Assembly: GCA_038363005.1 (NCBI GenBank)
Contig: JBBQBI010000002.1
Location: forward strand, 279,265 to 343,264
Direction of reading: 5' to 3'
DNA from: JAKOWB01 sp038363005
Lineage (GTDB): Bacteria > Pseudomonadota > Alphaproteobacteria > Kiloniellales > JACOMY01
Length of the DNA: 64,000 nt
Part shown: positions 26,902-35,063 of the stretch, piece after piece
Position numbering within the stretch: position 1 is the first letter of the stretch
Layout of the letters: the number at the start of each line of letters is the position of its first letter
Made by a program: the position numbers and the translations under genes
The notes under the pieces: generated by a model
Seen by the model: only the letters and a program-made list of their open reading frames with translations
Told to the model about the DNA's origin: nothing
Database searches by the model: none

Positions 26902-27927
26902 CTAGAACACGCCGATGCGGTGCAGGAAGGCGAGATGCGCGTCGATGGCCTTGCGTGCCAATGGGCTCTTCTGTGCCCAGGTCTCCCAGACCTCGACGCC
27001 GGTGGCACGGTACTTGGCACGTTCCTCGGCTGGGAGATCGATGAGCGTCACGCCCATCGCGACGGCCTTCTTCGCCGCCTCGGCGTCGAGCACCAGCAGA
27101 CGCTCGATGTAGCGGCGACCGGCATTCTCGGTGGCGATCTGCACAATGCGCTGCAGGTCAGGCGTCAGCGCGTCCCAGGCCGCCTTGTTGACAGAGAAGT
27201 CGCCGATCGTCGTGGAGTGGAAGCCGGGGTACATGGAGTACTTGGCGTGGTTGTACATACCGAGATTCATGTTGAGCGCCAGGGCGCCAGCATCTGAGGC
27301 ATCGACGGCGCCCTTCTCCAGCGCCGAGAATGCCTCGGCGAAGGGCAGGCTGACAGGGCTGGCACCCAGCGCCGCCATGATGGCGGAGGTTATCCCAGCC
27401 GGGACTCTAATGGTCATGCCCTTCAGATCCTCGAGCGTGTAGATGGGCTTGCGTGTTGGCAGGCTCTCGGTGCCGCCGGTGTCGATGCCGATGACATGCA
27501 GGTCATAGTCGTCGTAGAGCTCCTGCAGCATCGCGAGGCCTTGGTCCTGATAGTAGAACGCGAAGGCAGTTGTGGGGTCGAAGTAGGCGCCGCTCAGGTC
27601 GCCCATCGGCGCGAAGCCTGGCTCGATGCCCGCCCAGTTGAAGGGATAGTTGACGTGCCCCTCGATCACGCCGGCGCGCACCGCGTCGAGCGTGCCGTTC
27701 GCCGCCACCACGGCGCCGGCGGGCAGGAACTCCACCGTCAGGCGGTTGCCAGACATTGTGGCGATGTCGTCGGCCAGCAGGCTCAGGTTCTCAAAGTTCG
27801 GGCTGCCGGCCGGAACGATGGTCTGCACGCGCCAGTGGTGCTCTTGCGCCGCAGCGACGGTACTGACCAGCGCCGCTGCCAGCGTGAGCGACAGGCCCGC
27901 GAGCAGGCCCTTGGTGCTGAATATCAA
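26902..27927 (-). CDS. dctP: TRAP transporter substrate-binding protein (DctP family)
   Basis: A 341-residue periplasmic binding protein. A signal peptide (about 1-27, GLLAGLSLTLAAALVSTVAAA) is followed by HHWRVQTIVPAGSPNFENLS. The DctP core motif LEDLKGMTIRVPAG has the arginine that usually contacts the ligand carboxylate; SLPFAEAFSALEKGAVDASD follows. The start is a TTG at 27927 with GGGGAGG five bases before it; no ATG gives a sensible signal peptide. The ligand is probably an organic acid fed to the three downstream enzymes. Confidence 0.88.
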   Translation of the reverse strand: MIFSTKGLLAGLSLTLAAALVSTVAAAQEHHWRVQTIVPAGSPNFENLSLLADDIATMSGNRLTVEFLPAGAVVAANGTLDAVRAGVIEGHVNYPFNWAGIEPGFAPMGDLSGAYFDPTTAFAFYYQDQGLAMLQELYDDYDLHVIGIDTGGTESLPTRKPIYTLEDLKGMTIRVPAGITSAIMAALGASPVSLPFAEAFSALEKGAVDASDAGALALNMNLGMYNHAKYSMYPGFHSTTIGDFSVNKAAWDALTPDLQRIVQIATENAGRRYIERLLVLDAEAAKKAVAMGVTLIDLPAEERAKYRATGVEVWETWAQKSPLARKAIDAHLAFLHRIGVF

Positions 27928-27979
27928 TGCTGCCTCCCCAACTGCTTGCGCCGCTGCGCCGGTCGCAGCAGCTTGAGAG

Positions 27980-28008
27980 AGAATATATAAATTATAATTT
28001 ATAGTCAA
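27980..28008 (-). promoter_or_regulatory. dctP promoter with palindromic operator filling the spacer
   Basis: On the minus strand TTGACT (28008-28003), a 17-base spacer and TATTCT (27985-27980). The 18-base perfect palindrome TATAAATTATAATTTATA at 27986-28003 fills the whole spacer, so a bound dimer would cover the promoter. The divergent GntR-family gene starts 80 bases away and is the obvious binder. Confidence 0.75.
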
Positions 28009-28082
28009 GTTTGCCAACGCGCCTGAAAGTGCTATTGAAAGGCGATGTGTGCCGAGTGCGCATGAAGCTCCACGGAGCGACG

Positions 28083-28763
28083 ATGTCAGTGACTCGTAGG
28101 GACAGTGACCGGGGTATGCCAACGGCGACAGCGCAGCTCGTCACGCTGATCCGCGAGCGGATTCTCGCGGGTGAGCTGGCGGGTGGCACGCGCCTGCATC
28201 AGCACAATCTTGCAGCCGACCTGGGGGTCAGCCATATCCCTGTACGCGAGGCGCTGCGCATCCTGGAGAACGAGGGCTTCGTCGTAGGGCAGGACAGGCG
28301 GGGCATGTACGTCGCCGGTCTGACGATGGAGGAAGCGGTCGAGCTCGGTGAGCTGCGCAAGACGCTGGAGCCAATGGCCATCGCCCTATCCGTGCCTCGT
28401 GTGACGCCGGCCATCCTGGCCGAGGCGGCGGCGATGAAAGAGCGCCTGGACCGGGAGCAGGATGCCACCGCCTGGATGGCGCTCAACTGGGATTTCCACC
28501 GCCTGCTCTACCGCGCAGCACAGCGGCCCCGGTTGCTGGAGATGCTTCAAGTGCTCTGGCACAACGTCGATCGCTACTGCCGACTGCTCTGCCGGCGCAA
28601 CGCGGGGCGCCACTTCGTCAGCGACCACCAGCGTCTGATCGAAAGCTATCGTGATCGGGACCCAGCTGCAGCCTTGCGCATCGTTACCCAGCACATCGAG
28701 TACATCGAGGCCAAGCTTTTCCCGCTGCTGGCGACTGGCGCATCCGGCGTACGCGCGAACTAG
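28083..28763 (+). CDS. GntR family transcriptional regulator (FCD type)
   Basis: A 226-residue regulator. The N-terminal winged helix carries LVTLIRERILAGELAGGTRL, HQHNLAADLGVSHIPVREAL and LENEGFVVG; the C-terminal FCD effector domain starts at about 85 (LRKTLEPMAIALSV) and has the metal-site pattern DFHRLLY plus HQRLIESYRDRD. It is divergent from the TRAP/catabolic operon and likely represses it until the substrate binds. Start at ATG 28083 because GGAG lies five bases upstream; ATG 28062 lacks a site. Its TAG stop shares CTAG with the convergent BtuF-like gene. Confidence 0.88.
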   Translation: MSVTRRDSDRGMPTATAQLVTLIRERILAGELAGGTRLHQHNLAADLGVSHIPVREALRILENEGFVVGQDRRGMYVAGLTMEEAVELGELRKTLEPMAIALSVPRVTPAILAEAAAMKERLDREQDATAWMALNWDFHRLLYRAAQRPRLLEMLQVLWHNVDRYCRLLCRRNAGRHFVSDHQRLIESYRDRDPAAALRIVTQHIEYIEAKLFPLLATGASGVRAN

Positions 28764-29689
28764 AGCGGCTGCCAGCCGCTGCCGCGGTGGCCGAAAGCGA
28801 AGTGCGCCGGGTGCAGGATCTCGGCCAGGATCTCCAGCGACTCCACCAGGCGCGGGCCTGGTCGGTTGAAGAAGGCGTTGCCATCGGTCACCCAGACCTT
28901 GGCGTGGCGCACGGCCGAGAGGCGCTGCCACCGCGGATCGGCGGTGACGGCCGGCAGCTCGGCGCGCACGCGGGCAATGTCGAAGCCGCAAGGCAGGATC
29001 ACCAGGTGCTCGGGATCGGCGGCCAGCAGCTCGTCCCATTCCAGCCAGCGCGAATGCTGCCCAGCTTCGCCCAGGCAGGGCGTGGCGCCGGCCAATGAGA
29101 CGAGCTCCGGCACCCAGTTGCCGCCGCCCATCAGTGGCGACAGCCACTCGAGCGTGCCGACCGTGGGCTTCGGCAGAGGGGCGGCGCGCGCGGCGATGGC
29201 GGCGACGCGGGCCTGCAGGCTGCCGACCAGGCGCTCGCCGGCCGCGCCGTCGCCGATCGCCTGCGCGGTGCCGCGAATGTCGGCCCAGACGTCGGCCAGC
29301 GCCTGTGGCTGCAGCGAGACCAGCTTGGGCCGGCCCTCGGTCCAGTCGGCCAGGGCTTGCTCCACCTCAGCCAGGCTGACGGCGCAGACCTCGCACTGGC
29401 TCTGCGTCACCACCACGTCGGGGCGCAGGGCGCGCAGCTGCTCGGCATCGACCTCGTAAACCGCCAGCGCGGTCCGCAGCAGCGCCTTCACATCGCGGTC
29501 GATCTCGGCCGAGGACTTGCGCGGGTCCATCTTGGGCCGCGTCAGCACTGGCAGGGCCTCGACCCCGGCGGGGAAGTCGCACTCGTGCGAGCGGGCGACC
29601 AGGTGGCTGGCATAGCCCAGTGCGTCGACGATCTCGGTGGCCGAGGGGATGAGCGAGACGATGCGGGGCTGCGGCGCGGTCTGTTGCAT
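28760..29689 (-). CDS. BtuF-like cobalamin-binding-type protein without signal peptide
   Basis: A 309-residue helical-backbone binding protein (COG0614 type). It begins QPRIVSLIPSATEIVDALG, then HECDFPAGV, VVVTQSQCEVCAVSLAEVE, and ends AHFAFGHRGSGWQPL. The start ATG 29689 gives no signal peptide or lipobox, so it may stay in the cytoplasm; in-frame sequence further upstream adds none. No BtuC/BtuD permease or ATPase genes are near. A broken copy of parts of it lies at 22047-22143. Divergent from the AstE/AspA-like gene by 114 bases. Confidence 0.8.
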   Translation of the reverse strand: MQQTAPQPRIVSLIPSATEIVDALGYASHLVARSHECDFPAGVEALPVLTRPKMDPRKSSAEIDRDVKALLRTALAVYEVDAEQLRALRPDVVVTQSQCEVCAVSLAEVEQALADWTEGRPKLVSLQPQALADVWADIRGTAQAIGDGAAGERLVGSLQARVAAIAARAAPLPKPTVGTLEWLSPLMGGGNWVPELVSLAGATPCLGEAGQHSRWLEWDELLAADPEHLVILPCGFDIARVRAELPAVTADPRWQRLSAVRHAKVWVTDGNAFFNRPGPRLVESLEILAEILHPAHFAFGHRGSGWQPL

Positions 29690-29803
29690 TCCTGCAGCTT
29701 TAGGCCAGCCGTGCCCCGTCGCCAAGCCAACCGGCGCCGGCCCCTGTCTTGACCGCGACCGGCGGCGCGCGGAAGCTCCGCGCTCCGCTCAAGGAGTCAG
29801 TTC

Positions 29804-30943
29804 ATGGCGCGCCAAACCGAACGCATTCCCCTGTGGTCCCCCGCCCCCGGCACGCGGCAGGAGCTGGTGTTGCATCGCTATGGCCAGCGCGGCGCGCGGC
29901 CCAAGGCCTACCTGCAGGCCTCGCTGCACGCCGACGAGACGCCGGCGATGATGGCGGTGCACCACCTGCTGCCGCACCTGGAGCAGGCCGACCGCGAGGG
30001 ACGCATCCGCGGCGAGATCGTCATCCTGCCCTATGCCAATCCGATCGGGCTGGCGCAGGTGGTGAACGAGACGCTGCTGGGGCGCTATGAGCTGCGCGGC
30101 GGCGGCAATTTCAACCGCAACTGGCCCAACTTGACGGTGCCGCTGGCGGCCAAGCTGGATGGGACGCTGACCCAGGACGGCGCGGCCAACGTCGCGCTGG
30201 TGCGGGCCGCGATCCTGGAGGTGCTGGGCGAGATCCAGCCGCGCAAGGAGCTTGACGTGCTGCGTGTGGCCCTGGCGCGCGAAGCGCTGGGCGCCGAGCT
30301 GGTGCTCGACCTGCACTGCGACGACGATTCCCTCGCGCACTGGTTCACCCTTCCGCAGCAGTGGCCGGAGACCCAGGACATCGCCGCCGAGGTCGGCGTC
30401 GAGGCTGTCCTGCTGGCCGAGGATTCCGGCGGCGGTTCCTTCGACGAGTTCGCCTCGCTGCTCTGGTACCGGCTGCAGGCGCGCTTCCCCGAGCATCCGC
30501 TGCCCGGCAAGACGGTGTCGGGTACCGTGGAGTTCCGTGGGCAGGCTGACGTGTCGGATGAGCTGGGCGCCGCCGACGGTGCCGCGCTCTACCGCATCCT
30601 GGCGCGCCGCGGCTTCGTCGAGGACCGGGACCTGCCGCCGCTGCCCGCGCCGCGCTGCCAGGCGACCGATCTGGCGGCGACCGAATCGCTGAAGGCGCCG
30701 GTCGGTGGCATCGTTGCCTATCGCGTGCATCCGGGCGACCGGGTGAAGAAGGGCGATCTGGTCTGCGAGATCATCGATCCGGCGGCGCCGCCCGGTGCGC
30801 CACGCACGCCGGTGCATGCCGGCACCGACGGGCTGGTGCTGTCGCGTAAGGCCTTCAAGTTCCTGTCCGCCGGCGCCGGCCTGGCGAAGATCGTCGGCAC
30901 CGAGCCCTTGCCGGGCCGCACCGGCTATCTGCTGGAGGACTGA
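29804..30943 (+). CDS. Succinylglutamate desuccinylase/aspartoacylase-like zinc hydrolase
   Basis: A 379-residue M14-type hydrolase. Zinc ligands appear as H42 and E45 in ASLHADETPAM and H172 in LVLDLHCDD; NFNRNWP (about 103-109) is the substrate-binding block, and the glutamate in SGTVEFRGQ (about 247) is placed to be catalytic. The C-terminal ~90 residues include a biotinyl-lipoyl-like strand pattern (APVGGIVAYRVHPGDRVKKG), common in this subfamily. It should remove an acyl group from an N-acyl amino acid or similar amide. AAGGAG precedes the ATG. The last 19 bases overlap the convergent ClC gene. Confidence 0.85.
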   Translation: MARQTERIPLWSPAPGTRQELVLHRYGQRGARPKAYLQASLHADETPAMMAVHHLLPHLEQADREGRIRGEIVILPYANPIGLAQVVNETLLGRYELRGGGNFNRNWPNLTVPLAAKLDGTLTQDGAANVALVRAAILEVLGEIQPRKELDVLRVALAREALGAELVLDLHCDDDSLAHWFTLPQQWPETQDIAAEVGVEAVLLAEDSGGGSFDEFASLLWYRLQARFPEHPLPGKTVSGTVEFRGQADVSDELGAADGAALYRILARRGFVEDRDLPPLPAPRCQATDLAATESLKAPVGGIVAYRVHPGDRVKKGDLVCEIIDPAAPPGAPRTPVHAGTDGLVLSRKAFKFLSAGAGLAKIVGTEPLPGRTGYLLED

Positions 30944-32253
30944 TTGGCCTGGCGCCGCTGCAGCACGGCGTGGAAGAAGGAGCGCAGGCCGAGGCGCCGG
31001 GCGAGCAGGCTGGCGACCACGGCGGCGCTGGCCACCGCGACGGTGAGCGCGAAGTCGCCGGTGAACTCCACCATCATCACGATGGTGGAGACCGGGGCGC
31101 CCAGCACCGCGCCGGCCACCGCGCCCATGCCGACCAGCGCATAGGCGCCGGGATCGGTCAGCGTCACCCAGCCGACCATCGCCAGCAGCTGCCCCAGGGT
31201 GCCGCCCAGCGTGGCGCCGAGGAACAGTGCCGGCGAGAAGACGCCGCCGACGAAGCCGCCGCCCAGCGTCAGCGCCGTGGCCAGCAGCTTCAGCCCCATC
31301 AGCAGCAGCAGGGCCCGCAGCGCGATGCCGTTGGCCAGCACCGTGCTGGTGGCCTCGTAGCCGACGCCGAGGATGCGCGGGTCGAGCAGTGCCAGCAGCC
31401 CGACCGCCAGGCCGGCGACCATCGGCCAGCACCAGCGCGGCAGGCGGCTGAGGCGAAAGCCGCGCTCGACCCAGAAGATCGAACGCACGAAGAGCAGCGT
31501 CAGCAGCGCCGCCAGCACGCCCAGGCCAACGAAGCCCGGCAGCTCCCACAGCGAGGCGATCTTCCAGTCCGGCGGCACCACGAAGGCCGGCACCGTGCCA
31601 TAGCGCAAGTGGCTCAGCAGCGTGCCGGCGACGGCGGCCAGCGCCACCGGCGCGAAGGCCGAGAAGGCATAGCGCCCCAGCACCACCTCGAGCGCGAAGA
31701 AGCTGCCGGCCAGCGGCGCATTGAAGCTGGCCGCCACCGCCGCGGCGACGCCGCCGGCCAGCAGCGTGCGGCGCCAGGGGTAGGGCAGCTTGAAGCGTTC
31801 GGCCAGCCAGCCGCCCAGCGAGGCGCCGAGATGCACCACTGGCCCCTCGCGCCCGGCCGAGCCGCCGAGGCCCAGGGTCGCCGCCGCCGCCAGCGCCGCC
31901 TTGAGGCCGCGTCCCAAGGTCAGGCGTTCACCGCCATAGCGCTCATCGATCACCTCGGCCACGCCGTGCGGCCTGGCGCCCGGCAGCAGCCAGCGCACCC
32001 AGAGGCCCATCGCCAGGCCGCCGAGGCAGAGCGTCGCCGGCACCCACCACCAGGGCAGTGCCTGGGTGGCGCTGGCCATGCGCTCGATCTCCAGGCCATA
32101 GAACAGGCGGCTGATGGCGGCCAGTACCTCGCGGAAGGCGATGGCCGCGCCGCCACCGATCAGCCCCGCCACCAGGGCCAGGCCGACCAGTCCTGGCGGC
32201 ACGGCGCCGGCCAGCGGGTCGAGACCTTCCAGGCTGCGGCGCGGTTCAGCCAT
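30925..32253 (-). CDS. ClC-type chloride channel/antiporter
   Basis: A 442-residue ClC family membrane protein without CBS domains. The selectivity motif GSAGREGP is at 131-138 with the gating glutamate E136 present, and the third motif reads GGGFVGGVFSPALFLGA. These support anion transport, perhaps chloride/proton exchange. It follows the thioesterase gene by seven bases on the same strand, so they are cotranscribed; the functional link is unclear. The 3' end overlaps the convergent hydrolase gene by 19 bases. Confidence 0.92.
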   Translation of the reverse strand: MAEPRRSLEGLDPLAGAVPPGLVGLALVAGLIGGGAAIAFREVLAAISRLFYGLEIERMASATQALPWWWVPATLCLGGLAMGLWVRWLLPGARPHGVAEVIDERYGGERLTLGRGLKAALAAAATLGLGGSAGREGPVVHLGASLGGWLAERFKLPYPWRRTLLAGGVAAAVAASFNAPLAGSFFALEVVLGRYAFSAFAPVALAAVAGTLLSHLRYGTVPAFVVPPDWKIASLWELPGFVGLGVLAALLTLLFVRSIFWVERGFRLSRLPRWCWPMVAGLAVGLLALLDPRILGVGYEATSTVLANGIALRALLLLMGLKLLATALTLGGGFVGGVFSPALFLGATLGGTLGQLLAMVGWVTLTDPGAYALVGMGAVAGAVLGAPVSTIVMMVEFTGDFALTVAVASAAVVASLLARRLGLRSFFHAVLQRRQANQSSSR

Positions 32254-32260
32254 CGTCGCC

Positions 32261-32755
32261 CTAGGCGCCCTTGACCCGCATCACCCGGCCGACCTCGGGC
32301 GGGCGGGGCAGATGGCGCTGGCGCGAAAGGACCTCGTCGATGCGGCTTCGCACCTCCGGGTCCCAGGGTGCCGAGCGCCGCGCTTCCAGGTCGACGCAGA
32401 TCTGCATCCACTCGCTGGTCGAGGCCAGGAAGCCCTCGGTGGCGTGGTACATCTTATAGAGGCTGTGCAGGCACTTGCCGTCGACGCCGAGGAACTGCAC
32501 CGTCATGCGCAATGGATCGTCGAGATGCAGCTCGCGCTGCCACATGACGTGCGATTCCAGGGCGAACAACGTCAGCTTGCGCGTGTTGCGATAGGCGTGG
32601 TCGATGCCCAGCAGCTCGAAGATGCCGTCGACCATCTGGTCGAAGGCCAGGACGTAGTAGGCGACATTCATGTGGCCGTTGAAGTCGAGCCACTCCGGCA
32701 GCACCGAGAGGCCGGTGCCCTCGTAGAGCCCTTCTTCGTCGAAGCGGAACTGCAC
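32261..32755 (-). CDS. Thioesterase family protein (hotdog fold)
   Basis: A 164-residue 4HBT-type thioesterase. The hotdog signature WLDFNGHMNVAYYVLAFDQ places the usual D and H; later PLRMTVQFLGVDGKCLHSLY is the central sheet. It is similar in appearance to the thioesterases of carnitine/betaine-CoA metabolism, but no dehydrogenase gene is adjacent. The start is a GTG at 32755 with GGAGG eight bases upstream; the frame upstream has no better start. First gene of the pair with the ClC gene. Confidence 0.82.
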   Translation of the reverse strand: MQFRFDEEGLYEGTGLSVLPEWLDFNGHMNVAYYVLAFDQMVDGIFELLGIDHAYRNTRKLTLFALESHVMWQRELHLDDPLRMTVQFLGVDGKCLHSLYKMYHATEGFLASTSEWMQICVDLEARRSAPWDPEVRSRIDEVLSRQRHLPRPPEVGRVMRVKGA

Positions 32756-32850
32756 CTGGTTATCCTCCCTCACCCCTGTCCTGCACGCGCGGCAGGGGGC
32801 GACCCTAGCTGCTTGGCTGGCGTGGTGAAAAGCGGCTAGCGTCGCCGCCC

Positions 32851-33795
32851 ATGTCGTACTCGCGGCTCCTGGCACCGCTGGCCTTCGTCGGGCGCCATGC
32901 CACCACCCTGTTGTTTCTGGGCGTGTTCGTCGGCCTGGCGCTACCGGCGCTGGCGGCCGTGCTGCGGCCCCTGCTGCCGACCGCGGTGCTGCTGCTGCTG
33001 ACCGCGACGCTGCTGCGGCTGAACTGGGGCGCCATCGGCGCCGAGCTGCGGCGGCCGGGTCTGCAGCTGCTTCTGCTGGGCTGGCACCAGCTGCTGACGC
33101 CGTTGCTGATCTGGGGGCTGGTGTGGCTGCTGCCGCTGCCGCCTGGGCTGGCCGCCGCCCTGGTGCTGATGGCCGCCGCGCCGCCGATCATCGCCGCCGC
33201 GGCGCTGGCCACGCTGCTGGGATTGGAAGGCGCCCTGGCACTGGTCGCCGGACTGGCCGCCACCCTGGTGGTGCCCTTGGTGCTGCCGCCGCTGACGCTG
33301 GAGCTGCTCGACCTGCAGCTGGGTGTCGGGCTGTGGACGCTGATGGGCCGGCTGGTCCTGCTGATCGCCACCGCGCTGCTGCTGGCCCTGGTGATCCGGC
33401 GGCTCATCGGCCGCGACCGCCTGCCGGCCCTGGCCCGGCCGCTGGACGGCATCGTCGTGCTGGTCATGGTGATCTTCGCCATCGCCATCATGGACGGCGT
33501 GACGACGCGCGCCCTGGCGCAGCCGGGTGTGGCGCTGCTTTGGCTGGTCGCCGGCTGCCTGGCCAATCCTCTGCTGCAGTTGCTGGGAGCCCTGCTGTTC
33601 TGGCGCCTGGGCCGGCGGCGCGCGCTGACCATCGGGCTGACCACGGGCAATCGCAACATGGGGCTGCTGCTGGCGGTCCTGCCGGCTGGCGTCGACCCCG
33701 ATATCACGCTGTTCTTCGCGCTGGCGCAGATTCCCATGTACGTGCTGCCGGCGCTGTCGCGACCGCTGGTGCGCCGGCTGGTGCCCCCGGTCTGA
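32851..33795 (+). CDS. Bile acid:sodium symporter (BASS/SBF) family transporter
   Basis: A 314-residue membrane protein with about nine or ten helices. The pattern LVLMAAAPPIIAAAALATLLG and GLTTGNRNMGLLLAVLPAG corresponds to the two crossover regions of the SBF family. The substrate is unknown; family members import organic anions with sodium. The gene is divergent from the thioesterase gene by 95 bases. No ribosome binding site is obvious before ATG 32851. Confidence 0.78.
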   Translation: MSYSRLLAPLAFVGRHATTLLFLGVFVGLALPALAAVLRPLLPTAVLLLLTATLLRLNWGAIGAELRRPGLQLLLLGWHQLLTPLLIWGLVWLLPLPPGLAAALVLMAAAPPIIAAAALATLLGLEGALALVAGLAATLVVPLVLPPLTLELLDLQLGVGLWTLMGRLVLLIATALLLALVIRRLIGRDRLPALARPLDGIVVLVMVIFAIAIMDGVTTRALAQPGVALLWLVAGCLANPLLQLLGALLFWRLGRRRALTIGLTTGNRNMGLLLAVLPAGVDPDITLFFALAQIPMYVLPALSRPLVRRLVPPV

Positions 33796-34183
33796 CGTCG
33801 GCTTGGCGACTCGGACGGCGGCGGCGACTTGCTGGGCGAGGATCTGCCCAGCGGCTGGGCAGCTGTGTATGCGGCTAGGCAGTTCTGCGGCATTTCTGCC
33901 ACAGGTTATCGGGTGCCGGGGGCAAGTACTTCACATCGCTAGCCGTTTTTTGATGGCTGTGGTATCCGATCGATCAGGGCTCGCGTGCATTTGTCGCGTG
34001 CCAAGTGGTAGACTGCGCCGTTCGGATCGGGCCGGCGGCTGCGGTCCAGGGGCGGATGTAGAGCTCGCGAGGGCTCTCGACAGGACGCCCAGATGCGCTA
34101 GCGTGAGCCGCTAGGCCCTGAAGAGGTCTGCGGCGCGCGCTGTCGGCACCAGTTGGTCGGCAAGGGATCGGGACGGGGTGGAC
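33796..34183. other. Gene-free stretch upstream of mlaA
   Basis: About 390 bases without a believable gene on either strand. It must hold the mlaA-mlaC promoter. TAGACT at 34009-34014 could be a -10 box, but the best TTGTCG upstream is only 12 bases away, so I do not call a promoter. A T6 run at 33945-33950 has no strong stem before it. Confidence 0.6.
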
Positions 34184-35059
34184 ATGATGAAGCTGTCTTT
34201 CGGGTACCTCGGCAGGACCGCGATGGTCGGCGTTACCGCCGCCTTCCTGGTCACTGGCTGCGCCAGCAGCAGCACGCAGACGGTGGGCGGCGCGCAGGAG
34301 GAAGGCATCTTCGGGCCGGATAACGATCCGCTCGAGTTCGTCAACCGCTTCACCTTCGCCTTCAACGACATGGTCGACACCATGATCCTGCAGCCGGCGG
34401 CGGCGACCTATCGCTTCCTGGTGCCGGTACCGGTGCAGAACGGCATCCGCAATGTGCTGCGCAACCTGAACGGCCCGGTGATCCTGGCGAACGACCTGCT
34501 GCAGGGCGAATTCGACCGCGCCGGCGACACCTTCATGCGCTTCCTGATCAACTCCACCATCGGTCTGGCCGGCATCTTCGACGTCGCCAGCGACTGGGGG
34601 TACGAGTATCACGACGAGGACTTCGGCCAGACGCTGGGCTCCTGGGGTGTCGGCGAGGGCTTCTACCTCGTGCTGCCGATCCTTGGGCCGTCCAACCTGC
34701 GCGACGGCGTCGGCATCGTGGTCGACAGCTACATGGATCCCTGGCCCTACGTGATCGACTACTACGATCTGGTCAGCGACGACTCCATTGACTGGATCTC
34801 GATCGGTCGCCGCGGCCTCGAGGGGCTCGACACCCGCGCCCGTAACATCGAGGTGATCGAGAACATCAAAAAGGATGCGGTGGACTACTACGCCCGTATC
34901 CGCACCCTATATACTCAGAATCGCAGGGACGCGATCCGCAACGGCGAGCTTGAGGAGATTCCGATCCCGGGCCTTTCGGATGAGGATTGGAACAAGCCCA
35001 ATCCGCCGTCGGCGGGCAGCGCCTCGCAGCAGTCGAACGTCCAGACGCAGAGCGAGTAG
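34184..35059 (+). CDS. mlaA: MlaA (VacJ) family outer-membrane lipoprotein
   Basis: A 291-residue lipoprotein: signal peptide with lipobox LVTG-C26, then the MlaA domain with NDPLEFVNRFTFAFNDMVDT, PVPVQNGIRNVLRNL, RFLINSTIGLAGIFDVASD, DFGQTLGSWGVGEG and YLVLPILGPSNLRDG. MlaA forms a ring in the outer membrane that removes misplaced phospholipids from the outer leaflet. A polar tail of ~50 residues follows the domain. Start at ATG 34184 (another ATG immediately follows). mlaC lies four bases downstream. The inner-membrane mlaFED genes are not in the window. Confidence 0.93.
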   Translation: MMKLSFGYLGRTAMVGVTAAFLVTGCASSSTQTVGGAQEEGIFGPDNDPLEFVNRFTFAFNDMVDTMILQPAAATYRFLVPVPVQNGIRNVLRNLNGPVILANDLLQGEFDRAGDTFMRFLINSTIGLAGIFDVASDWGYEYHDEDFGQTLGSWGVGEGFYLVLPILGPSNLRDGVGIVVDSYMDPWPYVIDYYDLVSDDSIDWISIGRRGLEGLDTRARNIEVIENIKKDAVDYYARIRTLYTQNRRDAIRNGELEEIPIPGLSDEDWNKPNPPSAGSASQQSNVQTQSE

Positions 35060-35063
35060 AGCC

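Noticed and set aside
30970..32274. A 434-codon plus-strand frame opposite the ClC gene
   Set aside because: Gln/His/Arg-rich shadow; the opposite strand has intact ClC motifs.
33986..34014. Possible mlaA promoter with TTGTCG and TAGACT
   Set aside because: The spacing is only 12 bases; no alternative -35 box at 16-18 bases.
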